A stretch of 26,203 nucleotides of DNA from Actinomycetes bacterium (GTDB taxonomy: Bacteria > Actinomycetota > Actinomycetes > Actinomycetales > Cellulomonadaceae): the NCBI GenBank assembly GCA_023461115.1, contig JAEWOA010000209.1, positions 1-26,203 on the forward strand. The letters run 5' to 3'. The notes beneath the pieces were generated by a model. It was not told the DNA's origin, ran no database searches, and saw only the letters and a program-made list of their open reading frames with translations. How positions within the stretch are numbered: position 1 is the stretch's first letter; each line of letters opens with the position of its first letter. Shown piece after piece: positions 1 through 7,723 of this stretch. The position numbers and the translations under genes were made by a program.

Positions 1-640
1 GGTCGCGCGCATCCGCCCTGGTCAGCCGCGCTCTGGCGAGGTGCGCCGAGAGCCGGAGCCGGAGCTCGCGCAGCCCGGCGGCATCGGCGCCCGCAAACGC
101 AGCGTCAGGCGCCACCGACAACGCCGCGCGCACGGCCCGCCCCCAGGCCGCCCGTGGCACACACCGCAGATCCGGCACCCCCGGCGCCAAATCAAACCCC
201 CGCCTCCCCGCCCCTCCCACCCCCACCCCCACCGAGTTCGTCGGAGATCCGCCAGATCGTCGGAGATCTCCGACGAAGTCGCCGTTCTCCGACGAACTCG
301 GCGAGGGGGTGGGGGTGGGAGGGGAGGGAAGGGTGGGGGTGGTTGCTATGCGGGTGGCGGAGCCGGTGCGGGCCTCGAGGACGCCCTCGGCCACCAGGTC
401 GCCGTACGCCTGCGTCACCACCCATCGGGAGACGCCGAGCGTCAGCGCCAACTCCCGGCTCGGGGGCAGCGCGGCTCCGGGTGGCAGCCGACCCTCCCGG
501 ACGCCGGCGCGGAGCGACTCGGCGAGCCGCGCGTGCATCGCCTCCGCGCGCGGCACGTCGCGGGCCGGCGAGTCGCCGCGAGCATCGGACCGCAGTGCAA
601 GCAGCGTCTCCCATGCCAGATTGGTCTGGTCGACTGCCAT
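1..640 (-). CDS. MocR/PdxR-type GntR transcriptional regulator, 3' end cut by window
   Basis: The frame opens at the ATG complementary to 638-640 and stays open to base 1, so about 213 residues are visible and the C-terminal part is missing. Residues about 20-95 form a GntR winged helix: PPSRELALTLGVSRWVVTQAYGDL is the recognition region, read here in pieces as PPSRELALTLGVSR then WVVTQAYGDLVAEGVLEAR. A Pro/Thr/Ser/Gly-rich linker of about 55 residues follows. The start of a fold-type I aminotransferase-like domain comes next (FDLAPGVPDL, then VPRAAWGRAVRAA, then GLRELRLRLSAHLARAR). That order is the MocR architecture, in which the second domain normally binds PLP and acts as effector sensor. 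The gene diverges from an aldo/keto reductase, which it may regulate (inference). The linker is encoded by a nested palindrome. A -10-like TACGGT lies 8 nt before the ATG, so the mRNA may be leaderless. Confidence 0.88.
   Translation of the reverse strand, partial: MAVDQTNLAWETLLALRSDARGDSPARDVPRAEAMHARLAESLRAGVREGRLPPGAALPPSRELALTLGVSRWVVTQAYGDLVAEGVLEARTGSATRIATTPTLPSPPTPTPSPSSSENGDFVGDLRRSGGSPTNSVGVGVGGAGRRGFDLAPGVPDLRCVPRAAWGRAVRAALSVAPDAAFAGADAAGLRELRLRLSAHLARARLTRADARD
206..330. repeat. Nested inverted repeat inside the MocR linker
   Basis: A 15 bp arm at 233-247 (CGAGTTCGTCGGAGA) is exactly reverse-complemented at 286-300. Between them lies a perfect 20 bp palindrome at 257-276 built from the same TCGTCGGAGA half-unit, so four copies occur in alternating orientation. 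Outside the arms, C-rich CCCACCCCC runs (about 212-232) face G-rich GGGTGGGGG runs (about 306-320) and extend the dyad imperfectly. The whole element is read through in frame as the low-complexity linker of the regulator. Confidence 0.8.
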
Positions 641-648
641 GGAATCGG

Positions 649-654
649 ACCGTA
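649..654 (-). promoter_or_regulatory. -10-like hexamer of the MocR gene
   Basis: On the minus strand TACGGT ends 8 nt before the ATG at 640. This spacing would place the transcription start at or next to the start codon. No Shine-Dalgarno sequence is present. Confidence 0.45.
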
Positions 655-674
655 CACCCGGACCGATCAGCGCC

Positions 675-680
675 TAGCGT
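675..680 (+). promoter_or_regulatory. -10-like hexamer of the aldo/keto reductase gene
   Basis: TAGCGT ends 7 nt before the ATG at 688, which fits a leaderless transcript. The divergent MocR promoter is 20 bp away, so a regulator bound in the 47 bp gap could control both genes. Confidence 0.5.
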
Positions 681-687
681 CGACGAC

Positions 688-1686
688 ATGCGCACCAGGA
701 CCCTCTCCAACGGCACGACCACGTTCGACGTCTCGCACCTGGCGCTCGGCACCATGCTCATGGGCACGAGCACCGACGAGGCGACCAGCTTCGCGATCCT
801 CGACCGCTACACCGAGGCCGGCGGCACCTTCCTCGACACCGCCGACAACTACGGCGCCTGGGGAGGCGGCGACCCCGCCAAGCGCGGCCGCGACTCCGAG
901 CACGTCCTCGGCCGCTGGCTGGCCAGCCGGGGCGCCGACGCCGCGCACCTCAGGCTCGCCACCAAGGTGGGCGCCGCGCAGAAGGACCCGAGCAAGCCCC
1001 TGTCCAACACGCCCCCGACCAACTTCGAGGGCCTGGACGCCGAGACCATCCGCCGCCAGGCGCACGAGAGCCTGCGGGTGCTCGGCGTGGACCGGCTCGA
1101 CGTCCTCTACGGGCACGTCGACGACGCCGAGACTCCGCTCGCGGAGACGGTCGGCGCGTTCGGCAAGCTCGTCGCGGACGGCGTGGTCGGGATCGCCGGC
1201 ATCTCGAACGTGCCGCTGTGGCGGGTGGTCGAGGCGCGGGAGGAGGCGCGGCGGCAGGGGGTGGCGCCGTACGGGCTGGTGCAGCAGCAGTCGTCGTACG
1301 TGTTCCCGCTGCCGGACCCGGGCCGCCGCAACGTCGCCTCAGCGGAACTACTGGACTACGCGGCCTCCACCGGCACACCGGACCGCCCGCCGCTCGTCGT
1401 CACCGCGTACTCGCCGCTGCTGCAGGGCGCGTTCACGCGCGACGACAAGCCGCTGTGGCCGGGCTACGAACACCCGACGACGCGCCACCGCATCCAGGCC
1501 CTGCACGACGTGGCGCGCGAACTGGGGGCAACGCCGAACCAGGTCGCGCTCGCATGGCTGCTCGGTGGGCCCACCCCGGTGATCCCGGTGGTCGGCGCCA
1601 GCTCGGTCGCGCAGCTCGACGAGGCGCTGGGCGCCGCGGACCTCGTGCTGGACGACGAGCTGCACGCGCGCCTGGCCGCCGCCTAG
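688..1686 (+). CDS. Aldo/keto reductase
   Basis: The predicted protein has 332 residues, usual for an NADPH-dependent aldo/keto reductase with a (beta/alpha)8 barrel that reduces aldehydes or ketones in the cytoplasm. The catalytic tetrad is readable: Asp50 and Tyr55 in FLDTADNYGAW, Lys93 in LATKVG and His143 in LYGHVDD. The C-terminal part has the usual cofactor-side GASSVAQLDEAL segment. I chose the ATG at 688 because the fold begins immediately there (LALGTMLMG) and a -10 hexamer sits 7 nt upstream; a longer open frame reaching back to 154 overlaps the divergent regulator and is Pro/Arg-rich nonsense. The substrate is unknown. MocR regulators often control vitamin B6 genes and one AKR subfamily is a pyridoxal dehydrogenase, so B6 metabolism is possible but unproven. 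The stop lies 1 bp from that of the convergent carbonic anhydrase gene. Confidence 0.9.
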   Translation: MRTRTLSNGTTTFDVSHLALGTMLMGTSTDEATSFAILDRYTEAGGTFLDTADNYGAWGGGDPAKRGRDSEHVLGRWLASRGADAAHLRLATKVGAAQKDPSKPLSNTPPTNFEGLDAETIRRQAHESLRVLGVDRLDVLYGHVDDAETPLAETVGAFGKLVADGVVGIAGISNVPLWRVVEAREEARRQGVAPYGLVQQQSSYVFPLPDPGRRNVASAELLDYAASTGTPDRPPLVVTAYSPLLQGAFTRDDKPLWPGYEHPTTRHRIQALHDVARELGATPNQVALAWLLGGPTPVIPVVGASSVAQLDEALGAADLVLDDELHARLAAA

Positions 1687-1687
1687 G

Positions 1688-2323
1688 TCAGTCGATCTGA
1701 CCGACGGACTCGATCAACTCGATCTCTCCGTCGGCCAGGTCGTACTCCAGCCCGACGATCCCGCACTTCCCGGCGGCGATGCCCTCGGCGAGCGACACCG
1801 AGTAGCTCTGCAGCATCCGGACCGTGTTGCGCACGTGCTCGCGCCCGAGGGCCGCGGCGTCGAGCCCCGCCACGGATCCGCCCGACGACAGCCCGACGAT
1901 CGACGGGATCACCCGGTCCACGACCGCGCGCACGAAGCCCGAGGGCATGTCCCCGGAGGTCAGCGCGGCGGTGGCGGCGGCGACGGCGCCGCACGACGCG
2001 TGCCCCAGCACGACGACGAGCGGTGCCCCCAGCACGGAGACGCCGTACTCGATCGACCCGAGCACGGTGGTGTCGATGACGTGCCCCGCGGTGCGGACGA
2101 CGAAGAGGTCGCCGAGCCCTTGGTCGAAGATGATCTCGGAGGCCACGCGCGAGTCCGAGCAGCCGAACAGCACCGCGAACGGGTACTGCGCGGCGGAGAG
2201 CTCGGCGCGGTCGGCGATGCCCTGCGACGGGTGCGCCATCTCGCCGCGCACGAACCGGGCGTTGCCTTCCTTGAGCTCGGACCAGGCTTCTGCGGGGCTC
2301 AGGGTGCGGGTCACGCGGGCCAT
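1688..2323 (-). CDS. Beta-class carbonic anhydrase
   Basis: This 211-residue protein should interconvert CO2 and bicarbonate in the cytoplasm. The zinc and catalytic residues of the beta class are visible: Cys55, Asp57 and Arg59 in GCSDSRV, and His108 and Cys111 in GHASCGAV. The rest (DLFVVRTAGHV, GSIEYGVSVLG) is typical of bacterial enzymes, and the length is normal. An in-frame ATG at 2386 would add 21 residues with no family resemblance. I prefer the ATG at 2323 (MARVTRTLSP), which has a GAAGGG about 10 nt upstream. The gene is transcribed alone, divergent from the sugar transporter operon (83 bp gap) and convergent with the aldo/keto reductase gene. Confidence 0.93.
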   Translation of the reverse strand: MARVTRTLSPAEAWSELKEGNARFVRGEMAHPSQGIADRAELSAAQYPFAVLFGCSDSRVASEIIFDQGLGDLFVVRTAGHVIDTTVLGSIEYGVSVLGAPLVVVLGHASCGAVAAATAALTSGDMPSGFVRAVVDRVIPSIVGLSSGGSVAGLDAAALGREHVRNTVRMLQSYSVSLAEGIAAGKCGIVGLEYDLADGEIELIESVGQID

Positions 2324-2406
2324 CGTGGCACGGCCCTTCGGCGTGCGGGCGATCTGTCTCGGGTGTAGCCAAGGAACTGGACCCACCGCCGGACAGGGGA
2401 GCCACC

Positions 2407-3699
2407 GTGCGACGACGACGCCGCGGCCTTGCGCTCGGGACCGCGCTTGCTCTGGGGCTACCGCTGGCCGCGTGTGCCTCGCAGTCGGGCCCGCCCACGT
2501 TGACCTGGTACATCAACCCGGACAACGGCGGTCAGGTGGAGATCGCCAAGCGCTGCACGGAGGCTGCCGGGGGCACGTACACGATCACCACCGAGGTGCT
2601 GCCCCGCGACGCGAGCGCGCAGCGCGAGCAGCTCGCCCGCAGGCTCGCGGCCAAGGACTCGTCGATCGACATCATGAGCCTGGACCCGCCGTTCATCCCC
2701 GAGCTCGCGGAGCCAGGCTTCCTCGCGCCCATGCCCGACGACGTCGCGGACGCGGTCTCGCAGGACATCGTCGAGGGCGCCCTCAAGGGCTCCACCTGGA
2801 AGGACAAGCTCGTCGCGGTGCCGTTCTGGGCCAACACGCAGCTGCTCTGGTACCGCAAGTCGGTCGCGCAGCAGGCGGGCCTGGACCCGGCGAAAACCCC
2901 GGTGACCTGGCAGCAGATCATGGACGCGGCCAAGGAGCAGGACAAGTTCCTGGGCGTGCAGGGCACCAAGGCCGAGTCGTTGACGGTGTGGATCAACGCG
3001 CTCGTCGAGTCCGCGGGCGGGCACATCCTGGAGAACCCCGAGGCTCCGGCGGACGAGCTCACGCTCGGCCTGGAGTCGGACGCGGGCCGGGCCGCCGCGG
3101 ACATCGTGGGCACGATCGGCAAGGAGAACCTGGGCGGTCCGGGGCTGCCGACGGCCGACGAGAACGCGTCCCTCACCCTGTTCCAGGGGGACCGGGGCTC
3201 GTTCATGGTGAACTGGCCGTTCGTCTGGTCGGCGACGAACGCGGCGGTCGCGGACGGCACGCTCGACCAGTCTCTCGTCGACGACATCGGCTGGGCGCTG
3301 TACCCGCAGGTCGACGAGGGCCAGGAGTCGGCGCCCCCGTACGGCGGGATCAGCCTGGGCATCGGCGCGTTCAGTGAGCACCCCGACCTCGCGTACGACG
3401 CCGCCGAGTGCATCGTGGTGCCCGAGAACCAGGCCTACTACTTCGCGACCAACGGCAACCCGCCCGCGAACACCACCGCGTACGACGACCCGCAGGTGAC
3501 CGAGGCATTCCCGATGGCCGACGTGATCCGCGAGTCGCTCGAGAAGGCCGCGCCGCGGCCGCAGACGCCGTACTACAACGAGGTCTCCGTCGGGCTCCAG
3601 GAGACCTGGCACCCGCCGGCCTCGGTGGACCCGGACACGACTCCGCAGGAGTCGACCGACTACATCACCGCGGTGTTGCGAGGGGAGGCGCTGCTATGA
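2407..3699 (+). CDS. lpqY: LpqY-like sugar-binding lipoprotein of an ABC importer
   Basis: The 430-residue protein is an extracellular, lipid-anchored family-1 solute-binding protein. It has five Arg after the start, a hydrophobic stretch, and lipobox LAAC with the modified Cys at residue 23. Several stretches match what I know of mycobacterial LpqY, the trehalose receptor: AKRCTEAAGG, LPRDASAQREQLARRLA, ANTQLLWYRKS, GVQGTKAESLTVW, GSFMVNWPFVW, and the final YNEVSVGLQETWHPPASVDP. Trehalose is therefore the best guess for the ligand, though another disaccharide is possible. The start is the GTG at 2407, with GGGGAG 7 nt upstream. It is the first gene of a tight operon and overlaps the next by 4 bp (ATGA). 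No LacI or ROK regulator is adjacent, and I found no clear operator in the 83 bp upstream gap. Confidence 0.85.
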   Translation: MRRRRRGLALGTALALGLPLAACASQSGPPTLTWYINPDNGGQVEIAKRCTEAAGGTYTITTEVLPRDASAQREQLARRLAAKDSSIDIMSLDPPFIPELAEPGFLAPMPDDVADAVSQDIVEGALKGSTWKDKLVAVPFWANTQLLWYRKSVAQQAGLDPAKTPVTWQQIMDAAKEQDKFLGVQGTKAESLTVWINALVESAGGHILENPEAPADELTLGLESDAGRAAADIVGTIGKENLGGPGLPTADENASLTLFQGDRGSFMVNWPFVWSATNAAVADGTLDQSLVDDIGWALYPQVDEGQESAPPYGGISLGIGAFSEHPDLAYDAAECIVVPENQAYYFATNGNPPANTTAYDDPQVTEAFPMADVIRESLEKAAPRPQTPYYNEVSVGLQETWHPPASVDPDTTPQESTDYITAVLRGEALL

Positions 3700-4655
3700 C
3701 CACGCAGACGTCGGCGAGCGCCCCGACGAAGGCCGCCCGGCAGCCCAAGCCCCAGCGCAGCGACCGCGCCAGGGCCGAGGCGCGGCTCGGCTGGTGGCTT
3801 GCCGGGCCGGCGTTCGTCGTGATGCTGGCCGTGACGCTGTACCCCATCGGCCAGGCCATGTACGACTCGCTGTTCCAGTACCGGCTCACGGCGCCGGACG
3901 ACAAGGCGTTCGTGGGGCTCGGCAACTACGCCGTGGTCCTCACGGACGCCGTGTGGTGGCAGGCGTTCGCGGTGACGTTGGGGATCACGCTCGTGACCGT
4001 GCTGGTGGAGCTGGTGCTGGGCTTCGCCCTGGCGCTCGTGATGCACCGCGCCGTGAAGTCGCTGCGTGGGCTGCTGCGCACCGCGATCCTGGTGCCGTAC
4101 GGGATCATCACCGTGGTCTCGGCGTTCGCGTGGTTCTACGCGTTCGACATCAACTCCGGCTTCGTCAACCACTGGTTCAGCTGGGTGCCGGGCATCGACG
4201 AGAACCTCAACTGGTTCGCGCAGCAGGGCACGAGCCTGTTCGTCATCATCGCCTCGGAGATCTGGAAGACCACGCCGTTCATCTCGTTGCTGCTGCTCGC
4301 GGGCCTGGCGCAGGTGCCCACCGAGCTGGAGGAGGCCGCCGAGGTGGACGGCGCGACGTGGTGGCAACGGTTCCGGCGTGTGCTGGTGCCCAACATGAAG
4401 GCCGCGATCATGGTCGCGGTGCTGTTCCGGGCCCTGGACGCGTTCCGCATCTTCGACAACGTGTTCATCATGACGAACGGCGCGAACGGCACGACGGTGC
4501 TGTCGCTGCTCGCGTACCGCACGTCCATCGGACGGTTGGAGATCGGCCTGGGCTCGGCGATCTCGGTGCTGCTGTTCCTGTGCGTGATCGGGATCTGCTT
4601 CGTCGCGATCAAGCTCTTCAAGGTCGACCTGGCCGGCGCGAGGGGGGAGCGGTGA
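3696..4655 (+). CDS. sugA: Sugar ABC transporter permease, SugA-like
   Basis: This 319-residue integral membrane protein is the first permease of the importer. It has an N-terminal basic cytoplasmic tail (residues 1-31) and about six membrane segments, beginning at WWLAGPAFVVMLAVTLYP (33-50) and then about 90-118, 129-150, 181-203, 235-250 and 284-306. The MalF/MalG-type EAA loop that docks on the ATPase is at about 213-232 (EEAAEVDGATWWQRFRRVLV). The start ATG overlaps the lpqY stop as ATGA and the stop overlaps the next start as TGATG, so translational coupling is likely. Much longer open frames here begin inside lpqY and are artefacts. Confidence 0.92.
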   Translation: MTTQTSASAPTKAARQPKPQRSDRARAEARLGWWLAGPAFVVMLAVTLYPIGQAMYDSLFQYRLTAPDDKAFVGLGNYAVVLTDAVWWQAFAVTLGITLVTVLVELVLGFALALVMHRAVKSLRGLLRTAILVPYGIITVVSAFAWFYAFDINSGFVNHWFSWVPGIDENLNWFAQQGTSLFVIIASEIWKTTPFISLLLLAGLAQVPTELEEAAEVDGATWWQRFRRVLVPNMKAAIMVAVLFRALDAFRIFDNVFIMTNGANGTTVLSLLAYRTSIGRLEIGLGSAISVLLFLCVIGICFVAIKLFKVDLAGARGER

Positions 4656-5503
4656 TGCGCGCGATGTCGACGAGGCTCAAGATCGGCTGGGCCGTGATCA
4701 CGGTGCTCGTGCTGGTGTACGCGCTGTTCCCCGTGGTGTCGATCTTCGCGACGTCGTTCAAGCTGCCGTCCGAGCTCAACCTGGGCCGGTTCTGGCCCGT
4801 GAACTGGACCGGGACCAACTACGAGCAGATCCTCGCGCCCGACGGCTCCGCGCGGGACCTGTTCGTCCCGGCGCTGCGCAACTCGATCGGCATCTCGCTG
4901 ATCTCCACCGCGGTGGCCGTGGTGCTGGCCACGCTCGCCGCCTACGCGATCGCGCGGCTCGACTTCCCGGGCAAGCGGCTGGTGCTCACCACCGCGCTCG
5001 GGGTGTCGATCTTCCCGGTGATCTCGATCGTCACGCCGCTGTTCAACCTGTGGCGCAACATCGGCCTGTACGACACGTGGCTCGGCCTGATCATCCCGTA
5101 CCTGTCGCTCACGCTGCCGATCTCCATCTGGACGCTGGCCGCGTTCTTCCGGCAGATCCCGTGGGAGCTGGAGCAGGCCGCGCAGGTCGACGGCGCCACC
5201 ACCTGGCAGGCGTTCCGCAAGGCGATCGTGCCGCTCGCGGCGCCGGGGGTGTTCACCACGGCGCTCATCGCGTTCTTCATCGCCTGGAACGACTTCGTCT
5301 ACGGCATCTCGCTGACGTCGACCTCCGCCGCGCGCCCGGTGCCCGCGGCGCTCGCGTTCTTCACCGGCGCCTCGCAGTTCGAGGAGCCCACCGGCGCCAT
5401 CTCGGCCGCGGCGGTCGTCGTGACCGTCCCGGTCGTCGTGCTCGTCCTGTTGTTCCAACGCCAGATCGTGTCCGGCCTGACCCAGGGCGCCGTCAAGGGC
5501 TGA
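4655..5503 (+). CDS. sugB: Sugar ABC transporter permease, SugB-like
   Basis: The second permease of the importer has 282 residues and about six membrane segments (about 10-33, 76-100, 108-130, 141-163, 198-215 and 250-268). The EAA loop at about 174-193 (EQAAQVDGATTWQAFRKAIV) is the ATPase contact. It follows SugA with a 1 bp overlap. With SugA it should form the heterodimeric channel through which the LpqY-like protein delivers sugar. Family size and topology are normal. Confidence 0.92.
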   Translation: MRAMSTRLKIGWAVITVLVLVYALFPVVSIFATSFKLPSELNLGRFWPVNWTGTNYEQILAPDGSARDLFVPALRNSIGISLISTAVAVVLATLAAYAIARLDFPGKRLVLTTALGVSIFPVISIVTPLFNLWRNIGLYDTWLGLIIPYLSLTLPISIWTLAAFFRQIPWELEQAAQVDGATTWQAFRKAIVPLAAPGVFTTALIAFFIAWNDFVYGISLTSTSAARPVPAALAFFTGASQFEEPTGAISAAAVVVTVPVVVLVLLFQRQIVSGLTQGAVKG

Positions 5504-5515
5504 CGAGGAGATCTC

Positions 5516-6760
5516 ATGGCCGCCATCACCCTCAAGGACATCGTCAAGCGGTACGGCGACGGCTTCCTCGCCGTCAAGGGCGTGAGCCTCGACATCGCGG
5601 ACGGCGAGTTCGTGATCCTCGTCGGGCCGTCCGGCTGCGGGAAGTCGACGCTGCTGCGCATGATCGTCGGGCTCGAGGACATCACGTCGGGCGAGCTGCG
5701 GATCGGCGGCGACGTCGTCAACGACAAGGCCCCGCGCGACCGTCGTCTGGCCATGGTGTTCCAGAACTACGCGCTCTACCCGCACCTCACGGTCTTCGAG
5801 AACATCGCGTTCCCGCTGCGGCTGGCCAAGGGCAAGTACACCGACGCCGAGATCACCGAGAAGGTCGAGTTCGCCGCCAAGACTCTGGAGCTGCAGGACC
5901 ACCTGCAGCGCAAGCCCGCCAACCTGTCCGGCGGTCAGCGCCAGCGCGTCGCGATGGGCCGCGCGATCGTCCGCGAGGCGCGGGCGTTCCTGTTCGACGA
6001 GCCCCTGTCCAACCTGGACGCCAAGCTCCGCGGGCAGATGCGCACCGAGATCGCGCGCATGCAGCGCCGGCTCGGCACCACCACCGTCTACGTCACGCAC
6101 GACCAGACCGAGGCGATGACGTTGGGCGACCGCGTGGCCGTGCTCCGCAAGGGCGAGCTGCAGCAGGTCGCGTCCCCGCGCGGGCTCTACGAGCAGCCGG
6201 TCAACCTGTTCGTCGCGGGGTTCATCGGCTCGCCGCCCATGAACTTCCTGCCCGGGATCGTCGAGGGCGGCTCGCTGAAGCTGCCGTTCGTGGACGTGCC
6301 GCTCACGGACAGCCTGCGCGCGCGGCTCGGCTCACGGTCGCTCGTGATCGTCGGGATCAGGCCGGAGCACTTCGAGGACGCGTCGATCGTCGAGTCGTCG
6401 AAGAAGTCGTCGGGCGTCTCGTTCGACGCCGAGGTCGACGTCACGGAGTGGCTCGGCTCCGACCTGTACGCCTACATCCCGTTCGAGACGCACAGCGACG
6501 TCGCGGGCAAGCTCGAGGAGCTCGACCGCGACCTCGACGGTGAGGGCATGCGCACGCAGATGGTCGTCGCGCTCCACAGCGAGTCCCGCGTGCGGGACGG
6601 CGACATCGCGTCGCTGTGGTTCGACCCGGCCAAGATGCTCGTCTTCGACCCCGAGTCCGGCGAGAACCTCACGCTCGACGAGGACGTCGCACGTCAGATC
6701 GACGCGCAGAACGAGGCGGACCGCAAAGCGTCGCTGGAACGTGCCCAGGCCCGCGCCTAA
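5516..6760 (+). CDS. sugC: Sugar ABC transporter ATPase, SugC/MsmK/UgpC-like
   Basis: This 414-residue ATPase energises the importer at the inner face of the membrane. All motifs are intact: Walker A GPSGCGKST (37-45), Q-loop Gln83, signature LSGGQRQ (137-143), Walker B FLFDE (158-162) and switch His195. Residues from about 235 onward form the OB/TOBE regulatory domain typical of the MalK group, here slightly longer than usual and ending in a charged helix. A GAGGAG 5 nt before the ATG is a strong ribosome site. It is the last gene of the operon, 12 bp after sugB. Many actinobacteria share one MsiK ATPase among importers, so a dedicated ATPase in the operon resembles the mycobacterial Sug arrangement. 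No terminator is evident in the 21 bp before the convergent kinase gene. Confidence 0.93.
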   Translation: MAAITLKDIVKRYGDGFLAVKGVSLDIADGEFVILVGPSGCGKSTLLRMIVGLEDITSGELRIGGDVVNDKAPRDRRLAMVFQNYALYPHLTVFENIAFPLRLAKGKYTDAEITEKVEFAAKTLELQDHLQRKPANLSGGQRQRVAMGRAIVREARAFLFDEPLSNLDAKLRGQMRTEIARMQRRLGTTTVYVTHDQTEAMTLGDRVAVLRKGELQQVASPRGLYEQPVNLFVAGFIGSPPMNFLPGIVEGGSLKLPFVDVPLTDSLRARLGSRSLVIVGIRPEHFEDASIVESSKKSSGVSFDAEVDVTEWLGSDLYAYIPFETHSDVAGKLEELDRDLDGEGMRTQMVVALHSESRVRDGDIASLWFDPAKMLVFDPESGENLTLDEDVARQIDAQNEADRKASLERAQARA

Positions 6761-6781
6761 CCCTGTGCCTAGCCCCGCGGG

Positions 6782-7723
6782 TCAGGGCAGCTCGCTCGAG
6801 CGCGGCGGGTTCGCGCCCGGGCGGGACACCGTGATCGCGGCGATCTGCGCGCACCGGTTCAGCACATGCTCGACCGTCGCGGTGTCGACGTCGTAGAGGG
6901 CTTCGCGACGACGGCCGCCCAACAGCCCGGCCGACCACAGCCCGTCGATGAGGCCGCCCATGAACGAGTCGCCCGCCCCGACTGTGTCCGCGACGGCGAC
7001 CGCAGGCGCAGCGACGTGGATCCGCGCGCCCGCCGACGTGCTCGCGAACGCGCCCTCGCCACCGTGCGTCACGACGACGAGCGCGGGCCCGCTCCGGCTC
7101 CACTCCTCGGCGATCTCCGCCGGCGCCACACCCGGATGCAGCCAGGCCAGGTCCTCGTCGGAGACCTTCACGACGTCCGCGAGCCGCACGAGCGCCTCGA
7201 CGTAGCCGAGCGCGTGCGCCGGGCTGCCCATCAGCGCGGGCCGCAGGTTGGGGTCGTAGGTGATGGTCGAGGCGGCCTGGCGCCGGGCGACCTCGCGGGC
7301 GACCCGCGCGGCGCCGGGCTCGATCACGGTCGCGATCGACCCCGTGTGCACCACGACCGGCGCCTGCTCGTCGAGCTCGGGCCACTCGTCGGCGAGGTCC
7401 CACTCCAGGTCGAACTCGTACGTCGCGACGCCGTGGTCGTCGAGGTGCGCGGTCGCGATCGGCGTCGTCGTCGCTGATCGGTTGCCTTCCAGGACCCGCA
7501 CGCCGGACTCGACGAGGTGCTTGCGCACGATGTCGCCCTCGGAGTCGTACCCGAGCCACGTCATCAGGTCGACGTCCCGCCCCAGCCGCCCGAGCCCGAG
7601 AGCGACGTTCGCGGGGCTGCCGCCGGGGTGCAGGTCCCGGCTGCCGTCGGGCCGCTCGACGACGTCGATCAACGCCTCCCCGATGACCAGCGCGCGGCCC
7701 CCGGTGCTGGATGTCCCGCTCAT
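6782..7723 (-). CDS. PfkB-family sugar kinase, probable fructokinase
   Basis: The 313-residue protein is a ribokinase-fold kinase that should phosphorylate a sugar with ATP in the cytoplasm. PfkB signature 1 is GGSPANVALGLGRLG (34-48). Signature 2 is DTVGAGDSFMGGL (246-258), with Asp252 as catalytic base and GAG forming the anion hole. The opening (ALVIGEALIDVVERPDG) and YDPNLRP (156-162) resemble bacterial fructokinases, but substrate specificity cannot be fixed from sequence. I chose the ATG at 7723, which overlaps the xseB stop by 4 bp (ATGA); longer frames run through the xseB tail. It is co-transcribed with xseA-xseB and converges on the sugar importer operon. Confidence 0.88.
   Translation of the reverse strand: MSGTSSTGGRALVIGEALIDVVERPDGSRDLHPGGSPANVALGLGRLGRDVDLMTWLGYDSEGDIVRKHLVESGVRVLEGNRSATTTPIATAHLDDHGVATYEFDLEWDLADEWPELDEQAPVVVHTGSIATVIEPGAARVAREVARRQAASTITYDPNLRPALMGSPAHALGYVEALVRLADVVKVSDEDLAWLHPGVAPAEIAEEWSRSGPALVVVTHGGEGAFASTSAGARIHVAAPAVAVADTVGAGDSFMGGLIDGLWSAGLLGGRRREALYDVDTATVEHVLNRCAQIAAITVSRPGANPPRSSELP

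Noticed and set aside
41..1582. A plus-strand frame of 513 residues starting at 41
   Set aside because: It overlaps the MocR gene antisense and the aldo/keto reductase in a wrong frame; the translation is Arg/Pro/Ser/Thr-rich and unlike any protein.
4136..6100. A 654-residue open frame on the minus strand opposite the sugar importer
   Set aside because: Its translation is Arg/Asp/Glu/His-rich without any fold or motif, and it lies antisense to well-supported sugA, sugB and sugC genes. Long spurious frames are expected at this GC content.
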